In this document: positions 7,505 to 15,442 of the stretch, in pieces | Layout: each line of letters begins with the position of its first letter | Numbering within the stretch: position 1 is the first letter of the stretch | Source: Lentzea fradiae | GTDB taxonomy: Bacteria; Actinomycetota; Actinomycetes; Mycobacteriales; Pseudonocardiaceae | Assembly: GCF_900100955.1 (NCBI RefSeq) | Contig: NZ_FNCC01000005.1 | Span: forward strand, 372,001-436,000 | Direction: 5' to 3' | DNA length: 64,000 nt | Notes under the pieces: generated by a model | The model's input: the letters and a program-made list of their open reading frames with translations, nothing else | Databases searched by the model: none | Told to the model about the DNA's origin: nothing | Made by a program: the position numbers and the translations under genes

Positions 7505-8328
7505 GCCGGGTTCGGCTTGGGTGCGGGGATGATGACCGTCTTCTGGTGGGCGTTCGGGACGCCGCCCTGCGGGCGCGGGGGCTGGCCGTTGCCGTTGCCG
7601 CCGGGGACGGGCCGCGACGGCGGGGCGTGCGAGGGCGGGGGCGGCGGCGGAGCGTCCTTCTCGGACGGTGGGGCCGCGCCGGACTCCTTCTCCTTGCGCC
7701 GCTTCAGCTTGGTCAGGACGGAGTCGGCGGCGAACGTCGAGGCGAGCGTCAGCAGCAGCAGCACGACGGTCGCCGCGCCGACGTACCGGACCTTGCCGCC
7801 GATCTTGGCCGACGCCGTCGTGGGCTTCACCAGGACCTGCGCGGTGATGAACGTCTGCTCGGGCGCGTTCAGCGCCTTCTGCTGCGCGGCCAGCTCGTTC
7901 ACGGTCTTCTCGAGCACCTTGCCGACGAGGCCCTCCGCCTCCTCGGCCGAGTCGGCCTCGCTCGTCACGAAGAGCAACGGGCCGCCCACCGGGCCGGTGT
8001 TCGCGGTGTAGGTCGACGTCGAGTCCTCGCCCGCCAGCTCCTCCGCCGTCTTCGGGTCGCCGAGGATCTGGGTGAGGATCTGCGCGGTGGTGGTGAGGCT
8101 GCCGTCGAACTGCAGCAGCGGGTTGACCTTCACCACGTCCTCGGGCTTGGTCTTCTCCGAGTAGCGGCCACCGGCCGCGGGGGAGGTGAGGACCAGCACG
8201 CCGCTCGACTCGTACCGCGTCGGCACGCTGACGTAGACGAACAGGGCGAGGACACCGGTGAGCAGCACTGCGGGCAGGGCGATGTACCACCGCCGCCGCA
8301 GCACTCGTACGGTTCCCCAGAAGTCCAT
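7483..8328 (-). CDS. Wzz-like chain-length determinant protein
   Basis: This is a 281-residue membrane protein. One helix lies near residues 15-37 (WYIALPAVLLTGVLALFVYV). A periplasmic-type region then carries SSGVLVLTSP and the helical LVGKVLEKTVNELAAQQ segment. A second helix lies near 195-215, followed by a cytoplasmic proline-rich tail. This is the Wzz/YveK arrangement of polysaccharide copolymerases. No tyrosine-kinase domain or Walker motif is attached. The ATG chosen has GGGGA five bases upstream. An ATG six bases earlier overlaps that site and is less likely. It overlaps the downstream polymerase gene. Confidence 0.83.
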   Translation of the reverse strand: MDFWGTVRVLRRRWYIALPAVLLTGVLALFVYVSVPTRYESSGVLVLTSPAAGGRYSEKTKPEDVVKVNPLLQFDGSLTTTAQILTQILGDPKTAEELAGEDSTSTYTANTGPVGGPLLFVTSEADSAEEAEGLVGKVLEKTVNELAAQQKALNAPEQTFITAQVLVKPTTASAKIGGKVRYVGAATVVLLLLTLASTFAADSVLTKLKRRKEKESGAAPPSEKDAPPPPPPSHAPPSRPVPGGNGNGQPPRPQGGVPNAHQKTVIIPAPKPNPAWPTKDD

Positions 8329-8465
8329 CAACATCCCCGATCCGCGGCTCGGTCTTGCGAACGAGATGTTCGCAGGCTATCGCCCACCAGGAAAATCGGG
8401 GTGAGCTGCCGATTGTTACAGCCGGTAGCGCGGCGGCGATGAAGGAGGGGAATCCAGGAGGCAGA

Positions 8466-9434
8466 ATGCGTGTGCGACGACTGGCCGTGGCTGGTGCGGC
8501 CATTCTCGTGGTCATCGGCGGAACGGCGGCGTACGTCGTCACGGCCGCCACCGACGCGAAGCAACCGGCTTCCGCCGACGCGGAGCCCGTGGCCGAGGCC
8601 AGGGCCGGTGACCTGCTGTTCGTCGACCTCGCGGGCGGCCAGCACCGGGTCGAGAAGCTGGCGGGCGGCACGCGCAGCCCGACCGACATCGCCTGCCAGC
8701 GCTTCTTCGCCGCCGCGGGCACGAGCGTCTGCCTCAAGCTGTCCGGCCCCGGCCCGTCCTACGCCGCCGAGGTGAGCCGCGACGGCAAGCCGTTCCGGAC
8801 CGTGCCGCTGCCCGGCATCCCGAGCCGCGCGAAGGTCTCGGTGACCGGGAACCTGGTGACGTGGACCAGTTTCGTGAGCGGCGACTCGTACGCGGTGCCC
8901 GGCGGGTTCTCCACCAGGACGGGGTACCTCGACCTGCGCACCGGTGCGACGGAGGAGTCGATCGAGCACTTCACGGCCACTGTGGAGGGTTCCGTGCTCA
9001 CCGCGAGTGACGTCAACTACTGGGGCCTGACCGTCGCCTCCGACGACCGGACCTTCTACGCGACGATCGCGAGCGGCGGGTTCACCTGGCTCGTGAAGGG
9101 CGACCTGGAGACGAAGTCCGTGACGTCGCTGCGCCGCGACGCCGAGTGCCCCTCGCTTTCCCCGGACGGCACCAAGATCGCCTACAAGAAGCGCATCGGC
9201 CGTCTCGGCCCGTGGGACCTCGCTGTGCTCGACCTCACCACGAACGAGGAGAAGCGGCTGCCGGGCACCGCGGGCATCGACGACCAGACGACGTGGCTCA
9301 GCGACACCGAGGTGGCGTTCGCCGCCGTGCCGAAGGACGCGAGGCTGCCCGCCGTTCACGTCGCCCCCGCCGACGGCTCGGAGCCCGCACGGGTGCTGAT
9401 CCCGGACGCCACCTCGCCGTCGCCCGTCACGTAG
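8466..9434 (+). CDS. TolB-like beta-propeller protein, membrane-anchored or secreted
   Basis: The 322-residue protein has an N-terminal signal or anchor (VRRLAVAGAAILVVIGG, residues 3-19) followed by an extracytoplasmic region. Propeller-like strands include GDLLFVDL, CPSLSPDGTKIAYKK and LDLTTNEEKRLPG, the last two being typical WD40/TolB-like blades. AGGAGG sits at a good distance before the ATG. It is transcribed away from the Wzz-like gene and ends in an 8-base convergent overlap with a glycosyltransferase gene. No catalytic residues are evident. A role in envelope or polysaccharide assembly is only suggested by position. Confidence 0.75.
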   Translation: MRVRRLAVAGAAILVVIGGTAAYVVTAATDAKQPASADAEPVAEARAGDLLFVDLAGGQHRVEKLAGGTRSPTDIACQRFFAAAGTSVCLKLSGPGPSYAAEVSRDGKPFRTVPLPGIPSRAKVSVTGNLVTWTSFVSGDSYAVPGGFSTRTGYLDLRTGATEESIEHFTATVEGSVLTASDVNYWGLTVASDDRTFYATIASGGFTWLVKGDLETKSVTSLRRDAECPSLSPDGTKIAYKKRIGRLGPWDLAVLDLTTNEEKRLPGTAGIDDQTTWLSDTEVAFAAVPKDARLPAVHVAPADGSEPARVLIPDATSPSPVT

Positions 9435-10620
9435 CCAGCTCGCGGCCGAGCACCTTCTCCAGCTCGAGTCCCGCCGCATCCCAGGACCGTCCCTCCACAC
9501 TGGACGCGGCCGCGCGTGCGGTCGCGTCGAAGTCCGGCGATGTGACCACTTCGGACAGCGCACGCGCCAGCGAGTGCGGGGTCGGTGCCGCGTACCGGAC
9601 GTGGTCGTTGTCCAGTACTACGCGGTTGAAGTGCGCGTCGTTCACCACGGGGATGCATCCGGCGGCGAGCATCTCGTGCGGCACCAGGGAGACGTTCGTC
9701 ATCGACAGCGACAGACCGGCGAAGCAGCGGTTGTAGATGTCGTTGAGGTCGTCGGGCGTGACCAGGCCGTGGTCGACGAACTGGGGGCCGAGCTGCCCGA
9801 TCTTCTCGCCGTAGACGTGGATCTTGAGGTCCGGGTGCCGCTCGGCGAACAGCTCCAGCGCGAGCAGGCCCAGCTCGAACGCGCGCCGCGGGGCCTTGCG
9901 CCGGGCGTAGAAGACGATGCCGTCGCGCTTCTCGCCGCGCAGCGAGTACCGGTCCGCGTCACAGCCGAAGTCGAAGTGGTCGGCGGGCATGCCGTGCTCG
10001 TCGAGGACCTTGTCGGCGAGGAACCGCCCGGCGGTGAAGCCGTGCATGCCCATCCGGTAGGTGTTCTCCGCGAGCGTGTAGAGGCCGCCCTGCGGGTAGA
10101 ACCACGGCTCGTAGTCCTGCACGAGGTAGAACCTCTTGCCCTGGCAAGGGTCGTTGAACGCCGGGTAGGCGGTGATCCACGCCGTCGCGAACACCGCGTG
10201 CGCGTCCGCCATGCCGTCGGTCACGTCGTGGATCGTGCCCCGGAAGAAGGGGAACGCCTCGCGGATGCGGGGTTCGAGGTCGGCGGCGGTGTTGCCGAAC
10301 GTGTCGTACAGGTACAGCTGGCACGTGTGACCGGCCGACTCCAGGTGCCGGATCAGCCGGAACATCGTGGTGTGGCCGCCGGAGCCCTTGGACGGGGGAG
10401 TGGTGACCCAGTTGACGGTCAGCCTGCCGTCCGGAGGGATCGGCGGCACGACGACAGGCCGGTGCGCCTCGACGTCGGCCTTGCGGACGTCCTCCAGCCG
10501 CACCGGCAGGTCCTCGCCCTCGACGCCGAGACGGCGGGACGCGGCGCTGACGAGGCGGGCGCCCAGCTGCTTCGCCCCCTGCTCGCGGACGATCTTCGTG
10601 ACCTGTCTCAGCCGTCTCAC
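9427..10620 (-). CDS. WsaF-like glycosyltransferase
   Basis: The protein has 397 residues. After an N-terminal helical segment it shows VNWVTTPPSKGSGGHTTMFR, which matches the GSGGH donor-loop region of WsaF-type rhamnosyltransferases. Further family features are YLVQDYEPWFYP and a C-terminal nucleotide-sugar domain with VFYARRKAPRR, IHVYGEK and LVPHEMLAAGCIPVV. WsaF-like enzymes add rhamnose to a glycan chain. The actual donor here is unknown. The GTG start overlaps the flippase stop (GTGA), so it is the last gene of a coupled glycosyltransferase-flippase-glycosyltransferase operon. Confidence 0.83.
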   Translation of the reverse strand: MRRLRQVTKIVREQGAKQLGARLVSAASRRLGVEGEDLPVRLEDVRKADVEAHRPVVVPPIPPDGRLTVNWVTTPPSKGSGGHTTMFRLIRHLESAGHTCQLYLYDTFGNTAADLEPRIREAFPFFRGTIHDVTDGMADAHAVFATAWITAYPAFNDPCQGKRFYLVQDYEPWFYPQGGLYTLAENTYRMGMHGFTAGRFLADKVLDEHGMPADHFDFGCDADRYSLRGEKRDGIVFYARRKAPRRAFELGLLALELFAERHPDLKIHVYGEKIGQLGPQFVDHGLVTPDDLNDIYNRCFAGLSLSMTNVSLVPHEMLAAGCIPVVNDAHFNRVVLDNDHVRYAAPTPHSLARALSEVVTSPDFDATARAAASSVEGRSWDAAGLELEKVLGRELAT

Positions 10621-12098
10621 GCGGTGGCCCTCTTCTTCAGAACGGCAAGGACTTCGTGTCGCAGCGGGAACACCACGAGCGCGTAGGCGAGGCACGCCAG
10701 CACACCGCCCACGAGGATCTGCAGCAGCTCGCTGTCGATCACCGAACGGACGCCCAGCACCACGGCGACCATCAGCACACCGCCGAGGAACGGCCGCAGC
10801 AGCCGCGCGCCGAGAGCCCCGGCGCGGATGCCGTAGGGCCGGAACGTGACCAGGTACGCGGGCGTGATGACCAGCACGGCGACGATCACGTGGGCCGCCG
10901 CGACGCCGCGGATGCCGTCGAGGTGCGCCCCGAGCGCCAGCAGCGGCACCAGCGCGCCGAGCCAGACGAGGTGGATCCACAGGATCGCCCGCGACCGGCC
11001 CGCGGACGCCAGGAAGTCGTACCCCAGCTCCAGCGCCACCCGCACCGCGCCGAGCAGCACCAGCAACGCCAGTGCGGCCGCCGCGGGGGCCCAGCGTTCG
11101 CCGTAGACGACGCGGATGAGCGGTTCGGCCAGTGCCGCCAGCAGCACGCACGCGGGCACCGTGACGAGCGCCAGGAGGCCCAGCGCGCGCCCGAACGACC
11201 GCTGGAACAGCTCGGGGTCCTCGCGGACCTTCGAGAACGCGGCCAGCGACACGCTGCGCACCGGCGCCGAGAACGCCGCGACCGGCCAGCTGGCCAGGTT
11301 GAACGCCAGCAGGTAGAAGCCCAGCGGCACGGTGCCGAGCAGCGCGCCGACCACGATGTAGTCGACGTTCATCACACCGAAGATCAGCAGGCTGGACCCG
11401 GCGAGCGGCAGCCCGAACGCGAGCAGCTCCTTGGCCTGCGTGGGATTCCAGCCCGGCCGGAACCGGTCCTTCGTGAGCCAGAACATGATCACGGCGGCCG
11501 ACAGGTTCTGCGCGATCCGCTGCCACGCGAGGCTCCACGCACCGAACCCCATCAGCGCGAGCACCACCGCGACCGCCGTACCGGCCACGAACGCGGCGGT
11601 GTCGGCGTAGAACTTGTGGTCCTGCCGGAAGTTGCGCTGCATCATCGCCCCCGGCACGGCGGACGCGCCGGCGATGACGAGGGCGATCGACATGAGCTGG
11701 ATGACGCCGGTGGCCTCCGGCGCGTCCATCGCGTTCGAGAACCAGGGCGCGCCGACCACGCAGATCAGCGCGAGGATCGTGCCGGACGCCAGCGACAGCG
11801 TCGTGACGGTCGGCGCCATCTCCTCGACCGGGTCGTTGGTGCGCACGAGGGCGGCGCTCACACCCAGTTCGGACACGCTCAGCACGATGTTGAGCACGAC
11901 GAGTGCGACGGCGAACACACCGAACTGCTCGGGTGCGATCAGCCGGGCCAGCAGGATGCTGATGCCGACGGCGGCGAGGCGTTGCAACAGGGAGTTGATC
12001 GCGCTCCAGCGGATGGCCGAGGAGACGCGGCCTTCGAGCTGGGCGGTGTTGCCCGCGCCGGTGTCCTTCGAGCCGGGTTCCTGGTCGATGGCGCTCAC
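10617..12098 (-). CDS. Oligosaccharide flippase (Wzx/polysaccharide biosynthesis protein)
   Basis: This is a 493-residue polytopic protein with about fourteen hydrophobic segments. It starts at a GTG that overlaps the upstream stop. The early segment AIRWSAINSLLQRLAAVGISILLARLIAP is longer than shown by many motifs but typical of the Wzx/MurJ-MOP fold, with PEQFGVFAV following (residues about 40-60). Such proteins flip undecaprenyl-linked repeat units across the membrane. It sits between two glycosyltransferase genes, both overlapping it by four bases, which is strong support for a Wzx role. A C-terminal Polysacc_synt_C-like half begins near residue 330. Confidence 0.86.
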   Translation of the reverse strand: MSAIDQEPGSKDTGAGNTAQLEGRVSSAIRWSAINSLLQRLAAVGISILLARLIAPEQFGVFAVALVVLNIVLSVSELGVSAALVRTNDPVEEMAPTVTTLSLASGTILALICVVGAPWFSNAMDAPEATGVIQLMSIALVIAGASAVPGAMMQRNFRQDHKFYADTAAFVAGTAVAVVLALMGFGAWSLAWQRIAQNLSAAVIMFWLTKDRFRPGWNPTQAKELLAFGLPLAGSSLLIFGVMNVDYIVVGALLGTVPLGFYLLAFNLASWPVAAFSAPVRSVSLAAFSKVREDPELFQRSFGRALGLLALVTVPACVLLAALAEPLIRVVYGERWAPAAAALALLVLLGAVRVALELGYDFLASAGRSRAILWIHLVWLGALVPLLALGAHLDGIRGVAAAHVIVAVLVITPAYLVTFRPYGIRAGALGARLLRPFLGGVLMVAVVLGVRSVIDSELLQILVGGVLACLAYALVVFPLRHEVLAVLKKRATA

Positions 12099-13138
12099 CA
12101 CTCGCCCCGCCACTTCCACCGCTGGGTCCCGACCCACAGCTTCGCCCGCTTGTAGGCGTGGGGAGCAAGGAAGAGCTGGGTGCGGCTCAGCAGCCGCGGG
12201 TTGAACCGCTGCCTGCGCAGCAGGGCCCGGTACTCCGGCAGCTCCTCCAGCGCCGGGTACGTCTCCCGCGCGAAGTCGAGCAGCTCCTTCTCGGTGCCGT
12301 CGAGCTGGTCGCGGTCGTGCAGCCGCACCGCCCGCCACAGCGCGTCACCGGCGATGGCCTTGCGCGCCAACGGCTTCAACCGCCGCGGCAGGCCCGGGTT
12401 CTGCTCCAGCACGAGGTCGAACACGTCACGCCGCTGCTCCAGGTCGGCGAACACCGACTTGAACGTCGTGCGCATCATGGAGTTCTCGTGCACCCGGTAG
12501 TACGCGGCCGGCTTGCCGCTGACGTACCCGATGTCCGACACGGCCGCGATGCGCAGCCACATCTCCAGGTCACCCGCGTGCGGCAGGTCGGCGCGGTAGC
12601 CGCCCACCTTCTGCTGGACCTTCGTCCGCACGACGACCTCCGGCGAGGAGATCACGTTGCGGCTGCTGCGGAACCGGTTCTCGATCCACTGCTCGCCGCG
12701 CCAGACCTTGGTCGTCGTGGGTAACTGCGTCACCTTGGGCAACGCGTTGTGGTCGCTGTAGTACACGACGCGCCCGTAGACCATGCCCACGTCCGGGTTC
12801 TGCTCGAAGACCGCGGCGGCGCGCTGCAACGCTCCCGGCGCCAGCAGGTCGTCGGCGGACAGCAGCACCGTGTAGTCGGCGCTCGCCCAGTCGAGCAGGC
12901 CCTCGTTGTAGGTGGCGATGTGCCCCTTGTTCACCTCGTGCCGGTAGCCCTCGACGCGTTTGTCGGCGGCCATCAGCTCGGCCATCACCTCGGGCGTGTT
13001 GTCCGACGACGTGTCGTCGATCACAAGCACCCGCACGTCCACGCCGGGCTGGTCCAGCACGCTGCGGACGCACGACGGCAGGAAATGGGCGTAGTTGTAA
13101 CAGGGGATCACGACGTCCACTGTGGGAAGCGTTGGCAC
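12095..13138 (-). CDS. Family 2 glycosyltransferase
   Basis: The enzyme has 347 residues and an N-terminal GT-A domain. VDVVIPCYNYAHFL binds the nucleotide, VLVIDDTSSDNTPEV follows, and SADDLL (about residue 94) is the DxD-like metal site. The mid-domain HAGDLEMWLRIA block is the usual GT2 acceptor/catalytic region, with the Asp-Glu pair conserved. The C-terminal 120 residues are basic and helical without a membrane helix. It probably adds one sugar to the lipid-linked repeat unit on the cytoplasmic side. It opens the flippase operon, has a GTG start, and faces a divergent glycosyltransferase gene across a 250-base spacer. Confidence 0.88.
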   Translation of the reverse strand: MPTLPTVDVVIPCYNYAHFLPSCVRSVLDQPGVDVRVLVIDDTSSDNTPEVMAELMAADKRVEGYRHEVNKGHIATYNEGLLDWASADYTVLLSADDLLAPGALQRAAAVFEQNPDVGMVYGRVVYYSDHNALPKVTQLPTTTKVWRGEQWIENRFRSSRNVISSPEVVVRTKVQQKVGGYRADLPHAGDLEMWLRIAAVSDIGYVSGKPAAYYRVHENSMMRTTFKSVFADLEQRRDVFDLVLEQNPGLPRRLKPLARKAIAGDALWRAVRLHDRDQLDGTEKELLDFARETYPALEELPEYRALLRRQRFNPRLLSRTQLFLAPHAYKRAKLWVGTQRWKWRGEW

Positions 13139-13262
13139 ACCCTGGGTATCGGTATCGGCTCCGATCCGTTAGCGCGCAACGTTCGGGTCCCATCAAGCGA
13201 TGTAAGGGCGTGCATCGAAGTCCAAGTCCGCGATAGTCGGGCCTGACGCGGCCCCTGGGGGC

Positions 13263-13311
13263 GCGGCCGGACGACCCACATACAACACCGGTATGCGGGT
13301 CGTCCGGCCGC
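13263..13311. promoter_or_regulatory. Large inverted repeat between divergent glycosyltransferase genes
   Basis: GCGGCCGGACGACCC (13263-13277) is perfectly complemented by GGGTCGTCCGGCCGC (13297-13311). The stem continues inward with ACATAC/GTATGC (one mismatch), leaving a 7-base loop. It lies about 125 bases upstream of one start and 80 bases upstream of the other. It is therefore in a shared promoter region rather than behind a gene and is more likely an operator or leader structure than a terminator. Confidence 0.55.
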
Positions 13312-13390
13312 ACCGCCAGGAACCACCTCAGGCGCGACTCTCATCGAACAGGACTCCGATACACGCCCTTGTGCCCGGAGAAGGGGAGTC

Positions 13391-14236
13391 ATGGCCGACC
13401 ACGTCATCCTGACGCGCTTCAACCTGCCGTCCAAAGGTGCCGAGAGCTACATCCGGGCGAAGGAGGGGTGGCTGACCGAACGCGTCGCCCTGTTCGAACG
13501 CTACTGCCTGCCATCGGTGCTGGCGCAGACCGACAAACGGACGCGGTGGCTCATCTACTTCGACCCCGAGTCACCGCAATGGCTCAAGGACCGGATCGCC
13601 TCACACGGTGACGCTTACACGCCCGTGTACCGCGCGGAGGTCTCGCGGCAGGAGCTTCGTTCCGACATCCGGTCGCTGTTCTCCGCCACCGGCTCCGAGC
13701 TCATCACCACGAACCTCGACAACGACGACGGTCTCGCCGTCGATTTCGTCGAACGCCTCTGCGCCGCGCCCCGGCCCACGACGACCGCCGCGTACTACCT
13801 GGTGAACGGCCTGATCAAGTCGCCGGGCGGCCTGTACCACCGGGTCGACCGGCACAACGCGTTCGTGTCGGTCCGCGAGTCGTGGGAAGAGCCCGTGACG
13901 TGCTGGGCGCACTGGCACAACCAGATGCACCTGCACTTCCCCGTGGTGGAGCTGGGTGGCGCACCCGCGTGGCTCCAGGTGGTGCACGGCAACAACGTGT
14001 CCAACCGCACACGCGGCCGGCTCGTGTCGCCCGAGCCGTACCGGGCGGCGTTCGGCGACGCGCTGGACGACGTGTCCACGCCGGGTGCGCGCGCGGTGGC
14101 CCAGGACCGCCTGGTGGCGCAGCCGGTGCGGTTCCTCCGCGACTCGGGCCGCGTCGCCGCGAAGAACGCGGCCATGAAGGTGCTGGGCAAGAACGGCTTC
14201 GAGACGATCAAGCAGAAGCTGGCTGCTCGCGGTTGA
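13391..14236 (+). CDS. Putative rhamnosyltransferase-family glycosyltransferase
   Basis: The protein has 281 residues. VILTRFNLPSKGAES, ERYCLPSVLAQTD, WLIYFDPESP and ITTNLDNDD match the PF11316-type putative rhamnosyl transferase family. This is a GT-A-like fold in which the DNDD stretch stands for the metal/nucleotide site. HWHNQMHLHFPV and VVHGNNVSNR are also conserved. GGAG precedes the ATG at a normal distance. It is transcribed alone, divergent from the flippase operon, and its 3' end overlaps the convergent MFS gene by 29 bases. The donor sugar is not determined. Confidence 0.82.
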   Translation: MADHVILTRFNLPSKGAESYIRAKEGWLTERVALFERYCLPSVLAQTDKRTRWLIYFDPESPQWLKDRIASHGDAYTPVYRAEVSRQELRSDIRSLFSATGSELITTNLDNDDGLAVDFVERLCAAPRPTTTAAYYLVNGLIKSPGGLYHRVDRHNAFVSVRESWEEPVTCWAHWHNQMHLHFPVVELGGAPAWLQVVHGNNVSNRTRGRLVSPEPYRAAFGDALDDVSTPGARAVAQDRLVAQPVRFLRDSGRVAAKNAAMKVLGKNGFETIKQKLAARG

Positions 14237-15434
14237 TGCCGTAACTGACGATGAGCGTCGCGGTGAGTGCTACCAGCGCCACCGCGACGCCAGTTGAGAC
14301 GCTCGTGTACTGCAAGAGGAGTCCAAAGGCGACGGACGACACGAGCCGTCCCAGCGCCTGACCCGTCTGCACGACCGACAGCCCGGACGCCCGCAGCGAC
14401 TCCGGTGCGGTCTCGCTCACCTTGGCCGACAGCACGCCGTCCGTGGCCGCGTAGAACAGGCCGTGCAGCAGCAACGCGGCGATGGCGACGCCCATCCCAC
14501 CTTCCGGGATGAACAGCAGCGCGTACACGCCCAGCAGCAACGCGTGCCCGGCCAGGAACATCCGCCAGCGGCCGACCTTGTCGGAGAGCTTCCCGAGCGG
14601 CGCGGCGGCCACCAGGAACACGATCGCCGTGCCGAGCGGCAGCAGCGGCAGGTAGCCGAGTGAGATGTTCGTCGCCTTCTGCACCAGCACGTAGACGAAC
14701 GCGTCCGACACCGTGGCGAGGCCCAGCAGGCCGGCGGAGACGGTCGTGCGGCGGAACCCCTTGTCGGTGAGCAGGTTGAGCCCTGCCCGGAACGACGGCC
14801 GCGGCCCCTTGGGCGGCTTCTCCGCCTTCGGTTCCCGCACGAATGCCACCAGCACGATCAGCCCGATGACCGCGAACGCCGCCGACACCGCGAAGATCGG
14901 CCCCGGCACCATGCCGATCTGGGCCAGCAGCAGGAACGTGACGAGCGGGCCCAGCAACGCGCCGAACGTGTCCATGCTGCGGTGCACGCCGAACGCCGCG
15001 CCCAGCCGGTCCTCCGGCGTGGCCAGCGAGATCATCGCGTCCCGCGGCGCGGTCCGGATGCCCTTGCCCGCGCGGTCGGCGGCCATCAGCGCGCCGATGC
15101 CGAACGCCGACGCGCCCACCAGCGGGAACAGCAGCTTGGTGACGGCCGACAGCCCGTAGCCCGCGGCCGAGACGGCCTTCGGCCTGCGGAACCGGTCGGA
15201 GACGCCGCCGCCGACGAGCCTCAGCACGGCCGTGGCACCGGTGTAGATGCCGTCCAGCAGACCGAACTGCGCGTACCCGAGCTGCAACGTGAACAGCAGG
15301 TACACCGGCAGGAACGCGGTGATCATCTCGGCCGAGACGTCGGTCAGCAGGCTGACCGTGCCGAGGGCGAACACCGTGCCGGGCAACCGCTTGCGGAAGT
15401 CGGTCTTGGCGGGGCGTGACGAGGCGACGTACAT
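14208..15434 (-). CDS. MFS transporter
   Basis: This 408-residue protein has twelve predicted membrane segments in two halves joined by a basic loop near residues 195-215. The first half contains SDRFRRPKAV, a motif-A-like loop, and DRAGKGIRTAPRDAMIS, which is typical of a subgroup of putative bacterial efflux permeases. The second half repeats motif A as GKLSDKVGRWRMF. The ATG lies 8 bases after the asparagine synthetase stop, so it is the third gene of that operon. Substrate unknown. Export or uptake cannot be told from sequence. Confidence 0.85.
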   Translation of the reverse strand: MYVASSRPAKTDFRKRLPGTVFALGTVSLLTDVSAEMITAFLPVYLLFTLQLGYAQFGLLDGIYTGATAVLRLVGGGVSDRFRRPKAVSAAGYGLSAVTKLLFPLVGASAFGIGALMAADRAGKGIRTAPRDAMISLATPEDRLGAAFGVHRSMDTFGALLGPLVTFLLLAQIGMVPGPIFAVSAAFAVIGLIVLVAFVREPKAEKPPKGPRPSFRAGLNLLTDKGFRRTTVSAGLLGLATVSDAFVYVLVQKATNISLGYLPLLPLGTAIVFLVAAAPLGKLSDKVGRWRMFLAGHALLLGVYALLFIPEGGMGVAIAALLLHGLFYAATDGVLSAKVSETAPESLRASGLSVVQTGQALGRLVSSVAFGLLLQYTSVSTGVAVALVALTATLIVSYGINREQPASA

Positions 15435-15442
15435 GAGATGTC

